Assembly (NCBI GenBank): GCA_023053545.1
Contig: JAKZAN010000004.1
Span: 9,238,001-9,302,000 of the forward strand
Direction: 5' to 3'
Length of the DNA stretch: 64,000 nt
DNA from: Lepidurus packardi
Lineage: Eukaryota; Arthropoda; Branchiopoda; Notostraca; Triopsidae
Part shown: positions 1-12,023 of the stretch, piece after piece
How the letters are laid out: each line of letters opens with the position of its first letter
How positions within the stretch are numbered: the stretch's first letter is position 1
Notes under the pieces: generated by a model
Told to the model about the DNA's origin: nothing
Database searches by the model: none
The model's input: only the letters and a program-made list of their open reading frames with translations
Made by a program: the position numbers and the translations under genes

Positions 1-818
1 GCGCACTTCCAAAAATGAATGCTCCTATTCATTTTACCTTGCACACACGTGTAGCTGCTACAGCATGACACAATATGCAAACTAGCTGTTTCCGCGAAAG
101 ACTACATAGGGCCAAATAAGTTAAGATCTTTTACAATAAATTGCATGTGTGTCCGCGATGACACGGCGACTTTTATTCTCCTCTGTAACTTATAGTTTAT
201 ATCTTCACGACTCCTGTAGATTGGAATGTGGAGAGCCATAACGACAAAAACCTGCAAAAAACTCCTGAATCGCTATATCTGTTCTTTTCTTTTGTCTATA
301 CACATTCTTATTCGGATGTGGATAAAATTCTTAACTCGTATAAAACTATAAGAACGTGAAAGTCCAACTCCCCAAAGTTTCGAAACTTCTAATCTTCGTC
401 TTTTGACCTTCCTTATAAACCTTTCATATTAACTAAAGTTAATCTCGGGAAACAAGGACATGCAAGTTCTATTACAAGTTCTATTACAACAGTAGGTATA
501 AAGAATTTGAAATTACTACCCCAGTTTCCCGCCCTAGAGCCCAAAACGTAAAAAAAAGTACGGGATTAAGGAAAACAATTTTGGCTCTTGTCTCAATAAT
601 TTGACAGATAAGTGAAAATACTCGAGGGAAAAAGAAAACGAGAGAGAAACCGATTTTACCTTGTCAAAATTTTTGACAGACGAATGCAGTAAGCTGAAGA
701 ACCTTCAGGCTAGAAATTACACGTTTTAACTCCAAACTTGTAAATATTTTCTATTCTACGCTATTCATCAATTCTTCAAAAACACCCGTAACTAAAATTA
801 TTTTTGTAAAAAATCCTG
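1..818. other. non-coding stretch, no gene seen
   Basis: AT-rich sequence with no frame or RNA signature that I can support. The only local structure is a 12-base unit, CAAGTTCTATTA, occurring twice in tandem at 463-486, and a small palindromic TGTCAAAA/TTTTGACA pair near 664-681. Confidence 0.6.
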
Positions 819-977
819 AATTTTCTTTTTTCTCTTCCGGCCCATTAAGCGTCAATTCGCTATGCTGGGATTGAAAAAAGTAACAAAAATCGCTACACTG
901 TTTTTTTTGTTTTTTTTTATTAAAATCGTGATTTTTTTTTTCTCTTCGGTCCCATTACGCGTTAATTCGCTATGCTG
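819..977 (+). repeat. diverged direct repeat pair, about 110 bp apart
   Basis: Two copies of a pyrimidine tract followed by the same 36-base block lie at 832-867 and 942-977. Both begin CTCTTC, contain CCCATTA and end AATTCGCTATGCTG. I count four mismatches in 36 positions. The similarity reaches back into the preceding T-rich stretch, so the duplicated unit is probably 50-60 bp or more. Seen directly; origin unknown. Confidence 0.8.
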
Positions 978-2543
978 TGGCTGCCTCTTCTTACGATAGA
1001 ATGTATATACAATTCAATGCAAGTAAAAAAAAATAATAACAATAAAATGTAGCTTCCCACGGTAACAAGCACAAGCCTACACTGTTATACAACTCAAACG
1101 GAAAACCTATTTAAAATGTATAATTATGTATAATTTAGCATTAAGGATATATTCCACGTTTAAAATAGTTTAAGAATGTACTATTATTGTGTTGGTTAAT
1201 TTCCGGAAATTCTTGCCGTGTGCAACTGTTGCATTAGGTAACTCCGGAGCTTTTCCCCGCAGAATAAACAGTCCTTCCAAGAATACCTAAGCTTAACCTA
1301 AATAGCGAAGTTGCAAACACTACAATTATCTCACCTACACACTTTAAAGAAACACCCCATAAGGAAGTTCCACATAAGGAAGTCATACTGTCATGAGTAG
1401 CCAATTCCTTTACTGTATGGCCTTCGCAACACTGATGCGTAGGTTTTCTTTTCGGATATAAAACATCGACAAGAAGAGCTTCCAGTGAAAAATAAATAAA
1501 AAAATTGGGAAGAAAAACAGGTTATGATTCAAGTGGATCTTCGGGGGATCGACGTCGGATATTATCACGGAGAATGAGGGGGTTTATAGAAGGCCGCGCG
1601 GCAACAATTGCGTGATGAATGCTATCTCCAATTACTATGTCAGTCACGAGAAAGAGCAATCTTGTCCTAGTCTGAAAACCTCTCTCTTGCTCCTTTTGCC
1701 ACTTTTTTTAAAAAAATACTCGGAATAATAAAATATAAAAAACAGAAAAGGAGACATAAGCAACGCGTTTTGTACTAAACCAAACGTGGACAAAAACAAA
1801 AGGATGCCGCTGCACAAAATTTCGCGCATTCAGATCTCGCTACTTCTTTTCGATCCATAATTTTACTCTGAGAAAGGACACTAATCACAAGTACCCTGCC
1901 AACAGCACCAAAAGCCCCTAGCCTCAAAGCGTCATAATGCCCATGTCTTCTTATTGTAAGGAACCTTAACTGACATGCATTTGCGTAGGCTTTTAACCTA
2001 TTGCGGTTAAGAAGAGACATGGGTGGTCATATTTACAACTTATCTCCTGCAGTCAGAGCTAATAACGAGTCCAGCAACTTCCCCCATTGTAATAATTGCC
2101 GCAAAACGAGCGATATTTCTGGTTTCAAATGAGATATGTATGGAAATTAAACAGAAAGAATAAGACCTGAACAGTTTTGCCTTTCAGCGAGTCGCAAATT
2201 TACAAGACCCACGCCCTCTTACCCCGAAAAAGTAAAAAAAAAAATACTTCGCCACGTCTAGAGTGTACTTTACGGAAATAAATATAAAGAGAAATATCCA
2301 ATTACTCCGATTCCATCAACTTTTTTCACATGTAATGAAAATGGTTCTTGTCAGGAATTGAAAAAAAAAAGAATCATGTTTGGAGTACACAACATCATTT
2401 CTGGACAAAGGTACGATACAGTAAAAAAAGGTGCCAAAGAGGGAAAGTCTATACAAAGGTACGACAGACTTCAATGCTTAATAGTAAAGACATACCCGTT
2501 GGCTTTTCTTAATTTCTATTTTATTAAAATTAATAATCACTTC
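978..2543. other. non-coding stretch, no gene seen
   Basis: AT-rich, with poly-T and poly-A tracts. A minus-strand open frame at 1775-2020 (81 codons) and a plus-strand open patch around 1525-1700 have a slightly higher G+C content than their surroundings, but neither has a recognisable domain or a convincing pair of splice sites. A 12-base word ACAAAGGTACGA recurs at 2405-2416 and 2452-2463. Confidence 0.5.
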
Positions 2544-2671
2544 TATTCTTTTTATTAAGATTTATGTTACACTTAAAAGCTTTAATAAGCTAAAATTTTG
2601 TTGAATAATTTTTATTCTTTTTATTAAGATTTATGTTACACTTAAAAGGTTTAATAAGCTAAAATTTTGTT
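2544..2671 (+). repeat. tandem duplication, 69-bp period
   Basis: The 59-base block at 2544-2602 is repeated at 2613-2671 with a single difference (AAAAGC against AAAAGG). Both copies begin TATTCTTTTTATTAAG and end AAAATTTTGTT. The 10 bases between them are T-rich. Near identity implies a recent local duplication. Confidence 0.95.
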
Positions 2672-3747
2672 TCCTCGGAAAAAACGTTAAGTTGATATGA
2701 TTATTAGAGCCTCCATGCTAACACTGAGGCTCACAACAAAAAGCTTTTATTAAGGGGTCGCGAAAAAAGGAAAAAGTTCCTTCTTGACACGTTTTAGTGT
2801 TTGATATGACGCGGCAAAAAAAAGTGCGAGACGCATAATACAGCGGTATCTGGTTAAACCCTCTTTAGTATAGCCCAAAAAAGTTCAAAGATTTTAACAC
2901 CAGTGTAGGACGATTCTAAAGAATGCTTTTATAGGGTGACACTTTAGAACCACTGTAGTTAGAACCAGTAAAGCAAGAACATGGGGCACTATACATAGCG
3001 CTTAGGGTATATTTATAATTGGCGCCCATTCGAGTTTACTGCTGAAACGATTGTAAGAATCTGTCTACCTTTCAAATCCCACGAAAATTGAATATGGAAT
3101 GAATGGCAAACCAGAATAAACTATTAAAACTGTATTTTGTCAAAGTGGCATTCTCCAGAGTGGTTAACATCCGTATTTTTAATCATATCAAAATTGTTCA
3201 ACTGGTTTTCGTCAACAACAGGGCTCGACAGATTACGTTCTTCTCTTTTTCCGTGAAAAAGAAATACTGCATCACTGCATGCACCGAAGCGGTTAATGTC
3301 AACAGAAACATTACAGTTGTAGCGCAGTCTACTGGTTTTAAACACTTTTGTAATTCTGTGCATGATTCGCTTTTAAATTTCACTTGGAATTCCAGTCTTC
3401 CAATCCAATACCCATTATCCTCAGCTCGTAAATACATATAAGGTCAATAAAAACTCTTACATATACAACTTACCGATCCTACCCAATCTTGCCAAACTAA
3501 TAAAATTACCTAATTCTCGAAAGCCTGTTTTTATCTGTGTTTTTTTTTTACCAACATACCACGTGGAAAGAATGGCACATAAAATAAAGAAAAGACAATG
3601 AAGTCATCAGATTCTCTATACACAGTCAAACATTCGACTCTGGGTTTCTCAAAAATCTCAACGGAAACAATTAAGAGATCCGACCTACGTCTCCCTATAA
3701 AGGAAGAAAAAAGAAGACAAAAAACTTTCCATTGAAGCGAAACATTA
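2672..3747. other. non-coding stretch, no gene seen
   Basis: Overlapping open frames on both strands at 3103-3441 (112 codons plus, 79 codons minus in two frames) are compatible with chance and carry no known motif. Nothing else was seen. Confidence 0.5.
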
Positions 3748-4070
3748 CCAGCCAACCGCAAAGACAAATGGCTTAGTAGCCTATGTTCAACCAACTAGAA
3801 ACTATACAAGCTGGTCCGGACCCGTCTGTCAATACAGTATATCCCCAGTCTATAAGAGCGTGTGACGAACGTGTAGCTGGGTTAGCTAGGGATTCCTTCG
3901 AAATATACTTTTCGAAGGAATCCCCAGCTAACCACGAAGACAAATGGTCTAGTAGCCTATGCGCTATCAACTTTGAACTACACAAGCTGGTCCGGGGCAG
4001 TCCGTCAATTCAGTATATCCCCAGTCCACAAAAACTTATAACAGTATATTTCAAAGGAATCAACCCGGCC
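3748..4070 (+). repeat. 176-bp duplicated module with tRNA-like A and B boxes
   Basis: Two diverged copies start at 3748 (CCAGCCAACC) and 3924 (CCAGCTAACC) and share GACAAATGG, TAGTAGCCTATG, CAAGCTGGTCCGG and CAGTATATCCCCAGTC. A partial third copy near 4049-4070 matches only the left end. Each full copy has an A-box-like element (TGGCTTAGTAGC at 3769-3780; TGGTCTAGTAGC at 3945-3956) and, 44 bases downstream, a B-box-like element (GGTCCGGACCC at 3813-3823; GGTCCGGGGCA at 3989-3999). A spacing of 44 equals that between internal promoter boxes of ordinary tRNA genes. In copy 1 a T-arm with one mismatch (GCTGG/CCGTC) and a partial acceptor pairing (GACA/TGTC) can be drawn. The boxes are imperfect, so this is a tRNA pseudogene or tRNA-derived SINE-like repeat at best. 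Confidence 0.45.
3880..3933. repeat. hairpin with 23-bp arms and 8-base loop
   Basis: The left arm 3880-3902 starts GGTTAGCT and ends TTCCTTCGAA; the right arm 3911-3933 is its reverse complement with one mismatch, around the loop ATATACTT. It lies between the two copies of the 176-bp module, and its right arm forms the start of the second copy. It may be the product of an inverted end-to-end junction of two repeat copies. Confidence 0.92.
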
Positions 4071-5253
4071 AGGTGGCTCCAGCTTTTTCCTGTCATGTCA
4101 TGGAACCCCCACATACACTCACACATAGACAATCGTATAGAAATTATACAGTAGTTTTTTGGGGTTAGACCATTTCGCTGCTTCCAAAGTCTCCTGTGTT
4201 CTCTTTTTCATACTTTTTGTTGTTCTAACCCCTTCCATCACACCGCCACCAAAAAGGGGAGAGGAGCCGCGTATAAGTCAAATCGATTAACTAGATCAGA
4301 AAGCTAAGCCAAACGCGTTTAAAGCCTTCTTCCACATACAAGGCCCTTTTTCAAGTTCCCCGTAACGCTCTAGAAAAAGAGAAAAGGGAAAGTGGCCCTA
4401 GTACGGCTTTTCGAGTCGGGTTACTTTATTAGTCCCAGACAGACAAGCTAGTGCTACTTTTTACCTTTTAATCACGCTTTTTAGAAGATAATGGCAAGCG
4501 CAAAACCCCCTCAAAAAACAACTTACCTTACTGGGTTAAAATTATAATACGCTTTATATGGAGCTCTAAGGAGGTTGGGAGGGCGAATCCTTTTTTAAAT
4601 TGAAACGCTCATCTTCGCCAGGTTTGGAAAGTTTTTTTTTTTTAAAAGTTGAATCCTTTCAGGACCAATATGTGCTGTCTCATGGACTCAATCAAAATAT
4701 TTAGGGACTCTTGGCTACCTCACGATCCGAGTTCGCACGCGCGAACGCATGGCAGCTGGAGATCGGATCGGCAGCTCTGGGAGGGGAGGAGTCAAACGAC
4801 GAATCACTGCGCGTCTTCCTTCATTTCTACAGAATAATTTCCCTTTCCCCGGCATAAAAGTCCTAGCGCACAACGAATCTCTTTGGTGGATTTTGGAACC
4901 ACCAGCTTCTGGCTTGAAATTAATTCACTAAATTTGAAAAGCTCTCTTCTATTTTATGGTCTTGTTTCGAATTAAAAAGGGGAGGGAGGGAGAGTTTAAA
5001 CCATACGTTTCTATGCCAAACATTTTACAGTCTTTTGGCATGGTAGCGAGCGCCCGTCAGGAACTTTTGCAACCCACCTTCGCCCAAGCTCCGCCCCTTA
5101 GGCACGCCGGACCCTGCTTTAGTAGCTCAAAAAATGACCCGAATAACTCGTCTGTCTACGAATTGTATATGCACCCCGACACGAAGCCGAAGAGCAAAAA
5201 AATAACATATGGAAGAGAGAGTAGTAGGCTTTTATTTATAGTGAATACTGCAG
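4071..5253. other. non-coding stretch with a GC-richer patch
   Basis: The 4680-4930 and 5060-5200 parts are GC-richer than their surroundings. Short plus-strand frames at 4649-4837, 4749-4931 and 4956-5279 have no recognisable content. A small hairpin GTTCGC/GCGAAC lies near 4731-4746. No gene can be supported. Confidence 0.45.
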
Positions 5254-5374
5254 ACGTTTGCAAGCGATTTCCAGGTTAATATACCAGTGCACGACCTGTT
5301 TACCGATCAGTTACCTCCCTGGTACAAACGGCTGGTACAGTATAACATGGCTGAGGACCCTGACGACAACAAAG
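5254..5374 (+). other. candidate internal exon, unidentified protein
   Basis: An acceptor-like CTGCAG ends at 5253 after a modest pyrimidine stretch; a frame then stays open for 40 codons to AACAAAG, followed by GT at 5375. The GTTCGC donor is weak. The frame is in-frame closed upstream (TGA at 5242) and downstream (TGA at 5381). The predicted peptide includes LPPWYKRLVQYN and MAEDPDDNKG, with tryptophan, tyrosine and a run of acidic residues, which looks more protein-like than the neighbouring frames, but I recognise no family. It could equally be part of an unknown repeat: the segment contains CTGGTACA twice within 20 bases. No matching exon in the right phase was found nearby. Confidence 0.17.
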
Positions 5375-5894
5375 GTTCGCTTTGAGAGATTTTTTTTTTT
5401 TAACATCCCACACAGGTGAGCTATATCAATGCAAGCATTGTATGCGGTACAATGTGCTTAATTTGTAGTATGACAGACTTGCCAATGCCTTCAATGTTAT
5501 GAAATATTATTCAAAGATTTACTTTGAGAAATACAGAAAATTCGCACTAAATCAGACGCTTACTACAAATGAACTCTCGCGAATGGTGGTTCATTAAAAT
5601 CCAAATGCCAATCATTTTCATTTTTTGGCTAATTATTTCTACCCGTTTATTTCGTTTTGTATGCAAACAAAAGAGAGTAAGCAGTTTTGGAGCGATAGAA
5701 ACTCGACACTTTAGATCAAATGAGGGACTAATTAATTACAAAGAAGACAGCTAGAAAGTGCGTTGGCTTACTAATGGACATGGTCTTCTTTCTTTACGTT
5801 CCAAAGCGATTGACGGGCTCGGTCGTGATGTCTTTACTGGCTGACAAACAAGGGAAATCCTACAGTCTCAATATACATATTCGCCTAATTATCT
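5375..5894. other. non-coding stretch, no gene seen
   Basis: A good isolated splice-donor match (CACAGGTGAGC, near 5411-5421) lies here, but it is behind an in-frame stop for the preceding candidate frame. A 61-codon frame at 5569-5754 is not distinguishable from chance. Confidence 0.5.
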
Positions 5895-6410
5895 AGAATA
5901 GTTAATTACTGAAGTAAGCGTTTACTAGTTGAACTACTTTTTTAGTACTTTTCTGGGTATTTGAAACTACTTCCAAATATGTAGTTGTACTGCGTAGTTG
6001 AATTTAACTTTTTACTAGTTATCAGTTAAAACATAGTTGCGTGCGTCAACTTAGAGAACGAACATAAAGGGGCAATAAGAATTTTCGAAATTTTGAGAAA
6101 ATTTCTTGAAACGAGATACAGGAAACCTGGATTTCGAGCAAAGTCCCAAGACGATTTTCGGAAATGTTTGTAGTCTTAGATCAAGCAATAGATTTAAATC
6201 TGTGACATTGACCCAAAAATCACATAATGTAGCTAAAAATTTGCTGTCGATATTTTATTTCATAATTTATGTCGATGTCTATATGTCAACGTTGATATTT
6301 CTGTCGCTGTGGTAGTTTTGTTGAATTACTTTTCCAGCAAGTAATTGGAAAGTAACTGATAACCACATTCAAAGTAGTTATAATTGTAGTTTAGTTGAGC
6401 TAACAAAAGA
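5895..6410. mobile_element. probable non-autonomous foldback element with nested inverted repeats
   Basis: Words are arranged in inverted order around a core of roughly 330 bp: AACTACTTT at 5932-5940 pairs with AAAGTAGTT at 6371-6379, and TTATCAGTT at 6019-6027 pairs with AACTGATAA at 6354-6362. Both flanks are built of degenerate TAGTTGAACTACTTT-like words. Ends with repeated AACTACTTT/AAGTAACT words are reminiscent of some hAT-type DNA transposon derivatives, but no transposase, clean terminal repeat or target-site duplication was found, so the class is inference. Confidence 0.4.
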
Positions 6411-6580
6411 AGTGAGCCATAGCTCGTCAATTGGCCTTACATAGAAATTTGCAGATGTAGTCAAGTCAAAAACTCCACTTAGCAACTTGGCGAAGGATTT
6501 TGACCTTCAGAACATACCTGATGCAATGAAGTAAAATTAATTGGCATTGTGATATGACCTATCCGTAATGTTTTACTTAT
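6411..6580. other. short spacer before the 6.58 kb open patch
   Basis: Unremarkable AT-rich sequence ending in TTTTACTTATAG, which resembles a 3' splice site. Confidence 0.4.
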
Positions 6581-6853
6581 AGAATGAATGATCTGGATGT
6601 CATCTCCGGGAAACCCGTTCAAAGAATTCGCAGAATTTGGAGATCGCCGGCCACTCTAGTACAGAGCTCGCATCTCATGCAAAGTAGATCTGTTGATCTA
6701 CTCTGTGTTACTACTTATCTAAATTGCAAATTGCTAAAAGAACAATTATGTGACGAAATACTGATTTCAGTGAACTTGTCCTTAAATCTTATGCAAAAAG
6801 ATACGAAATGGGAATTTCAAGTAAGAAAGCATTCCCTGCAGAAACATTTTTAG
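6581..6853 (+). other. open patch behind a splice-acceptor-like sequence
   Basis: After TTTTACTTATAG (ending 6580-6581) a frame with ATG at 6584 stays open for 89 codons to 6853. Its first 100 bases are GC-richer (residues NDLDVISGKPVQRIRR), then the composition drops to AT-rich, and a donor-like CAAAGTAGAT sits near 6678-6687. Read as an exon it would end there. It does not join in phase with the 5254-5374 candidate using the obvious sites. No family recognised; low confidence. Confidence 0.13.
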
Positions 6854-8129
6854 AAGCAGGTAAGTCCCTCGCGATAATCTATTTGCAAACCGAAGGAATT
6901 TTATGACACGAACCAATGCTATGTGCACCACTGCATAATCAATAAAACAAAATATGCAAAAGCGACTTGATTCGGTACTCCTCAACCCATTTCCCTGTCT
7001 GAAGCTAGCGACAGAATTCTCACTCGGTGAACCCTCCTATCTTTGCGTTACTTCCTTCCAATCAGGTTTTCGCTTCAACAAGGCAAATTAAACCACGTTA
7101 ACAATCTAAAGTAGCGCTGGACCCACATGAGCTTATTTTCCCACTTAGTGCACATTCGCAAAAGCGAACATTACTAGCAAAAGTCTGTGCAAAGTTTAGA
7201 TTGATAAATCGACTTGCACTACCCGTGGAAAATGGAAAACTCCCAGTCAATCATACATATGGTATTAAAATCAGAATATTAATTATAAATTGACCATAAA
7301 TATATGTTAAATTGGTGACAATTCTCTAACGCCCTTACTCACTTTTGGACTGAAACTTAACAAACTTCAACAGTGATGTACAGTCACTCCTAATTCTGTT
7401 TTCTATACAGTAATATAATTTTATTCGTACTTGTTACAATTAAGAAATGAACTCGATACTTGTGTATCTCGCTTTGTTTTTTGTCACACTGAATTTCGCG
7501 GAAAAGATTCCACATTAGCATTCGATCAAGTTTCTCATCCATGACCAAATATGCATTGTAACAAAAAGGTTCTTGTCTCCGCGGAGCTTGCAGATTGTGA
7601 GCTTGTATCTAAAGTTTTTTTTTTTATGTTTTTCAAATGCACTAGTAAAATTCTCGGAAATTTGGCATGCTCCTTTCGACTCGGGTCGGAAATCCAAACC
7701 CTAATGTTCGAGACGCCGTTTGCATGAAAATGAAAGTTTACGGAGACCGAATGCATGACACATGGGGAGACTTTTCTTTTCCTTGCTCTTTCAACGTACT
7801 CCACTTGGAATATTCTCTAAACATAGCAAAGGTTGAAACGTTTCATTTTCGCTCTTTTTTATTGCGGTATAGTATCTTTTTACCTTTTTTTATTGGCTTC
7901 CCGAAGGAAACTTTTGTTGTTTCATTGCCAACATGGAACACCAAAGGAATACCATCCCCGCAGCTCGGACCTCATTAAAGGAAGCCCCTGATGTGTGCAT
8001 GGTTTAACATTGTTATCTGTGATATATGTTACATCGTAAGTTGCTGTCTTAAGGTAGCATGTCAAGGTTCACTCTCAAGCCGGGGCATACATTGAAAAAC
8101 GAGACATCTAAAGAGCGGCTCATCAACTT
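6854..8129. other. non-coding stretch, no gene seen
   Basis: Mixed AT-rich sequence with short overlapping frames on both strands at 7515-7978 and nothing recognisable. Confidence 0.5.
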
Positions 8130-9524
<1,395 letters not shown>

Positions 9525-9656
9525 TCAAGCTAATGAAAAGCTGCGCGGCGATGCGCGGGACGGACGGCAGACGATAATGCTACGGCGCAGGTTCCAATAG
9601 TACTCACAGCCGACGCAAAAGAAATGTTGCTCAGGCGCCCTAAATTCGTCTTCCAT
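9525..9656 (-). other. CpG-dense patch with a 43-codon ATG frame (candidate first exon)
   Basis: About 14 CpG fall in 9541-9660, with 40 of 60 bases G or C in 9541-9600, against a surrounding AT-rich background. On the minus strand an ATG at 9656-9654 in the context AAAATGG opens 43 codons ending at TGA 9527-9525; the peptide begins MEDEFRAPEQHFF and is rich in Arg and Cys. An internal GTGAGT (minus strand, reading GGCTGTGAGTAC) could act as a splice donor and give a short first coding exon. No downstream exon or TATA box was identified. The alternative is a CpG-rich regulatory element with no coding role. No protein family recognised. Confidence 0.22.
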
Positions 9657-9686
9657 TTTGTTATGTTTTAAGCCTAGATTTCCCAG

Positions 9687-9942
9687 ACCAGAAGGAACAC
9701 CAACGGCAATGCAGCCCCTGTCACCTAGGTCTATAATAACGTCTAGCGCCTAGTTTTTTCCAGTCTAGCAAAAGATAAAAAAATACACAAATACAAAATA
9801 AAGTAAAAAAAAAGTACCCAATGAACCAGAAAATACACCAATGGCAATGGGAATATCCTGACATCTAGTCCTATAATAACCTCTAGTGCCTAAATTTTCC
9901 GTCTAGCAAAAGATATCTATAAAAAAACGCACCCAATGAACC
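9687..9942 (+). repeat. tandem duplication, 138-bp period
   Basis: Copy 1 (9687-9827) and copy 2 (9825-9942) both begin ACCAGAA, share CAATGGCAATG-like, CTATAATAAC, GTCTAGCAAAAGATA and end ACCCAATGAACC. Copy 2 is shorter, mostly because copy 1 has an A-rich insertion before its end. The copies are clearly diverged, so this is an old duplication. A CTTCTAGGATAAC stretch just after copy 2 may be the start of a third. Confidence 0.88.
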
Positions 9943-10907
9943 CTTCTAGGATAACAAACTAGAACACAAAACAGGTCTGCCTAGTTCCTGCTTCGATTTT
10001 TTTATTATATTAAATTCCAAAATCCCTAGGACATCAGGAAGAATACGTCAGAAAATAGTCCTAATCTCCGTTGTTGTCTGAAAAGCAGTTTTTCCATATT
10101 CGTCAATCTAACGAAAAATAGTGGCAAAAAATGATGTGACATTAAAGTTATTCTTAAGAGTATATTCCAGAAACCATAAAAAGGAGCGTAGGATACACGC
10201 AAACACAAAGACAAATAAAAGAATAGCCAGATTTAACTTTTTTGCAATCCGCAAGACAAGATCAACCACGCCAGCCGTTGACTTAAAATCTTTTTGGTTA
10301 TAATAATTCCTTTCTAGGTTAAAAAAAAGCACACGAAAAGCAAGTCGGCTCTGTGAAATGTAAGTAAAAAGTGTCACACAACCTCTGCATGGGTTGTTGG
10401 TATAAAGTTGACCAACAAGACACGTAAAAAACAGGGAAAAAACTAGTTTGAGTGATCTTGATATTCACAAGCCCTTGCCTTTTCCCGGTATTCATACTTT
10501 GGGATTTAGTGAGCCGGCTTGCAGACAATAGATTGTCTGGCAACCCTCAATAAAATTAGAGATTGAGCGCATGGGAATAAAGGGATTCTCAATTATCAGT
10601 TACATGCAGTTTCACATGTGCCATTCAATTAAGGAAACTAATATCAGATACTGAAGAAGGACAAGCTGTTTGGTTTAAGGACGCCAAACAGGTTAAAAAA
10701 GTACCTTACCGAGGCATGAAATTTCACTTCGCCGAAACTAAGTTCGTTTCTATTACGACTGAGCTAGACTGGAGTTGTCCTATCAGCCCGTTGTGCGCTT
10801 ATTTATAGCTCTATAAAAACGGCGTATCTCTTTATTGAACTCCAAATCCCCACATGTTCCCTGGTTATGTGCGTTTCAAAAGAATCGCATTCCTCGCCTA
10901 AAGGGCC
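9943..10907. other. non-coding stretch, no gene seen
   Basis: Short frames at 10026-10543 on both strands are A/T-rich and unrecognisable. No repeats of note. Confidence 0.5.
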
Positions 10908-11735
10908 ATGTTTCCAATGCCAGAAATCTCTAAAGAAGAAGGAAAAAAGAGAGAAGCTTTTGATGGAGCCAAAGAGCCATTTGAGAATGATATTCTTGTG
11001 TTGTGCTCTGCAAATATGGGCCTTGATTCCTATTTAGGGATCATAAATTTAATCAAGCCTAAAGCAAGCTGGCAATTGCACATCCAAGAAACTTGAGTGA
11101 TGTGTATACTATATATCCCGTCCAAAGTAAAAGCTACCGAAGTTTCGCATCAGGTCAGCCGGGTTTCCACTACCCCGAACTCGTAGCGCAAATACGGCTT
11201 GGTTTTAAGAACGCTCGACAGCTTTTGTATTGGGGACCTACCTCATACTCCCCGGAGGTGGGGGGAGTTATATACGCAAATCTAATTTTATAATGTATCG
11301 CCCTTGTCTATTACTAAAAAAAATGGAAGAAAGTATATTAAGTGAAAATGTTTTTCTCCTTTTAAAGCGTTACAAATTTTCGTGTCTTCGACCAGCTGTT
11401 TCGATTTCTTATAGCTTCCGTGTTAATGAAGCTTGGACCCGATTCTCCTCAAAAAGCTTTTCCCGTGATGAAGTGATTAACCAATTTCCTTTTAGGATAT
11501 GAAAGCTCTGATTCTTAAAGCAAGTCAAGCTGCACCTCGTGATATACCGGTGATATATATTTCTGCTCTCATTCCTATAGTGATGGCACCTCATTCAAAT
11601 GCAGACAGCCAAAATCTCGCCAGCTTTCATATATACGTTTTCAAGATAAGAAAAACTGAGCAGAAAAAGGGTAGCAGTAGCAGGACCAGTTTGCGCTTTC
11701 ACATGCAAAGTTTCGGGGATCGAGGAAGAGTTTAG
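10908..11735 (+). other. run of consecutive short open frames, undetermined
   Basis: Plus-strand frames at 10908-11096, 11093-11293, 11230-11502 and 11499-11735 follow one another, each in a different frame and overlapping or nearly overlapping. The second contains residues HYPELVAQIRLGFKNARQLL over a GC-richer patch (11150-11280) with an inverted CTCCCC/GGGGAG pair. The arrangement could be a decayed gene with frameshifts, several exons, or chance in a locally stop-poor segment. No domain is recognisable in any of the four. Confidence 0.15.
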
Positions 11736-11799
11736 CTTGGCAAAGCCAGTTGAAGAAGTTGATGGGCATGCGACAAGATACTGGCAAATAGGGGCCAAG
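11736..11799 (+). other. candidate short exon with good donor
   Basis: The sequence after AG at 11734-11735 is open for 21 codons (LAKPVEEVDGHATRYWQIGAK) and ends at AAG directly before GTATGC (11800-11805), a good donor match. The acceptor side (GGAAGAGTTTAG) has a poor pyrimidine tract. The 64-base length is plausible for an exon. The family is not recognised, and no partner exon could be placed. Confidence 0.17.
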
Positions 11800-12023
11800 G
11801 TATGCAAATTAATGCATTCTAGACTTGTTTCCACGTCTGGTTTATACGGAAATGCCTGCGTTTTATCTTCTCCTCAAAGGAAACCTATAGACCAGTGCAA
11901 ACTACGATACACAACAACTCTTCTGTCCAGCATGTATAAAACGATGTTAAAAATTTCCGTCTCACTTTTTCTATACCACACCCCACGTGGGATTGCTCTG
12001 TTGCTCTGCTAGCTATGTAATAA

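Noticed and set aside
3783-4154. 123-codon plus-strand frame
   Set aside because: It lies across the duplicated 176-bp module and hairpin; its length is a by-product of the repeat.
5411-5421. Splice donor CACAGGTGAGC as the end of the 5254 candidate exon
   Set aside because: The frame has a TGA at 5381-5383 before it.
11093-11502. Translationally coupled bacterial-type genes (stop and start overlapping at 11093-11096 and 11499-11502)
   Set aside because: Frames are very short, lack ribosome binding sites, and everything else in the window is eukaryotic in style; the overlaps are coincidental.
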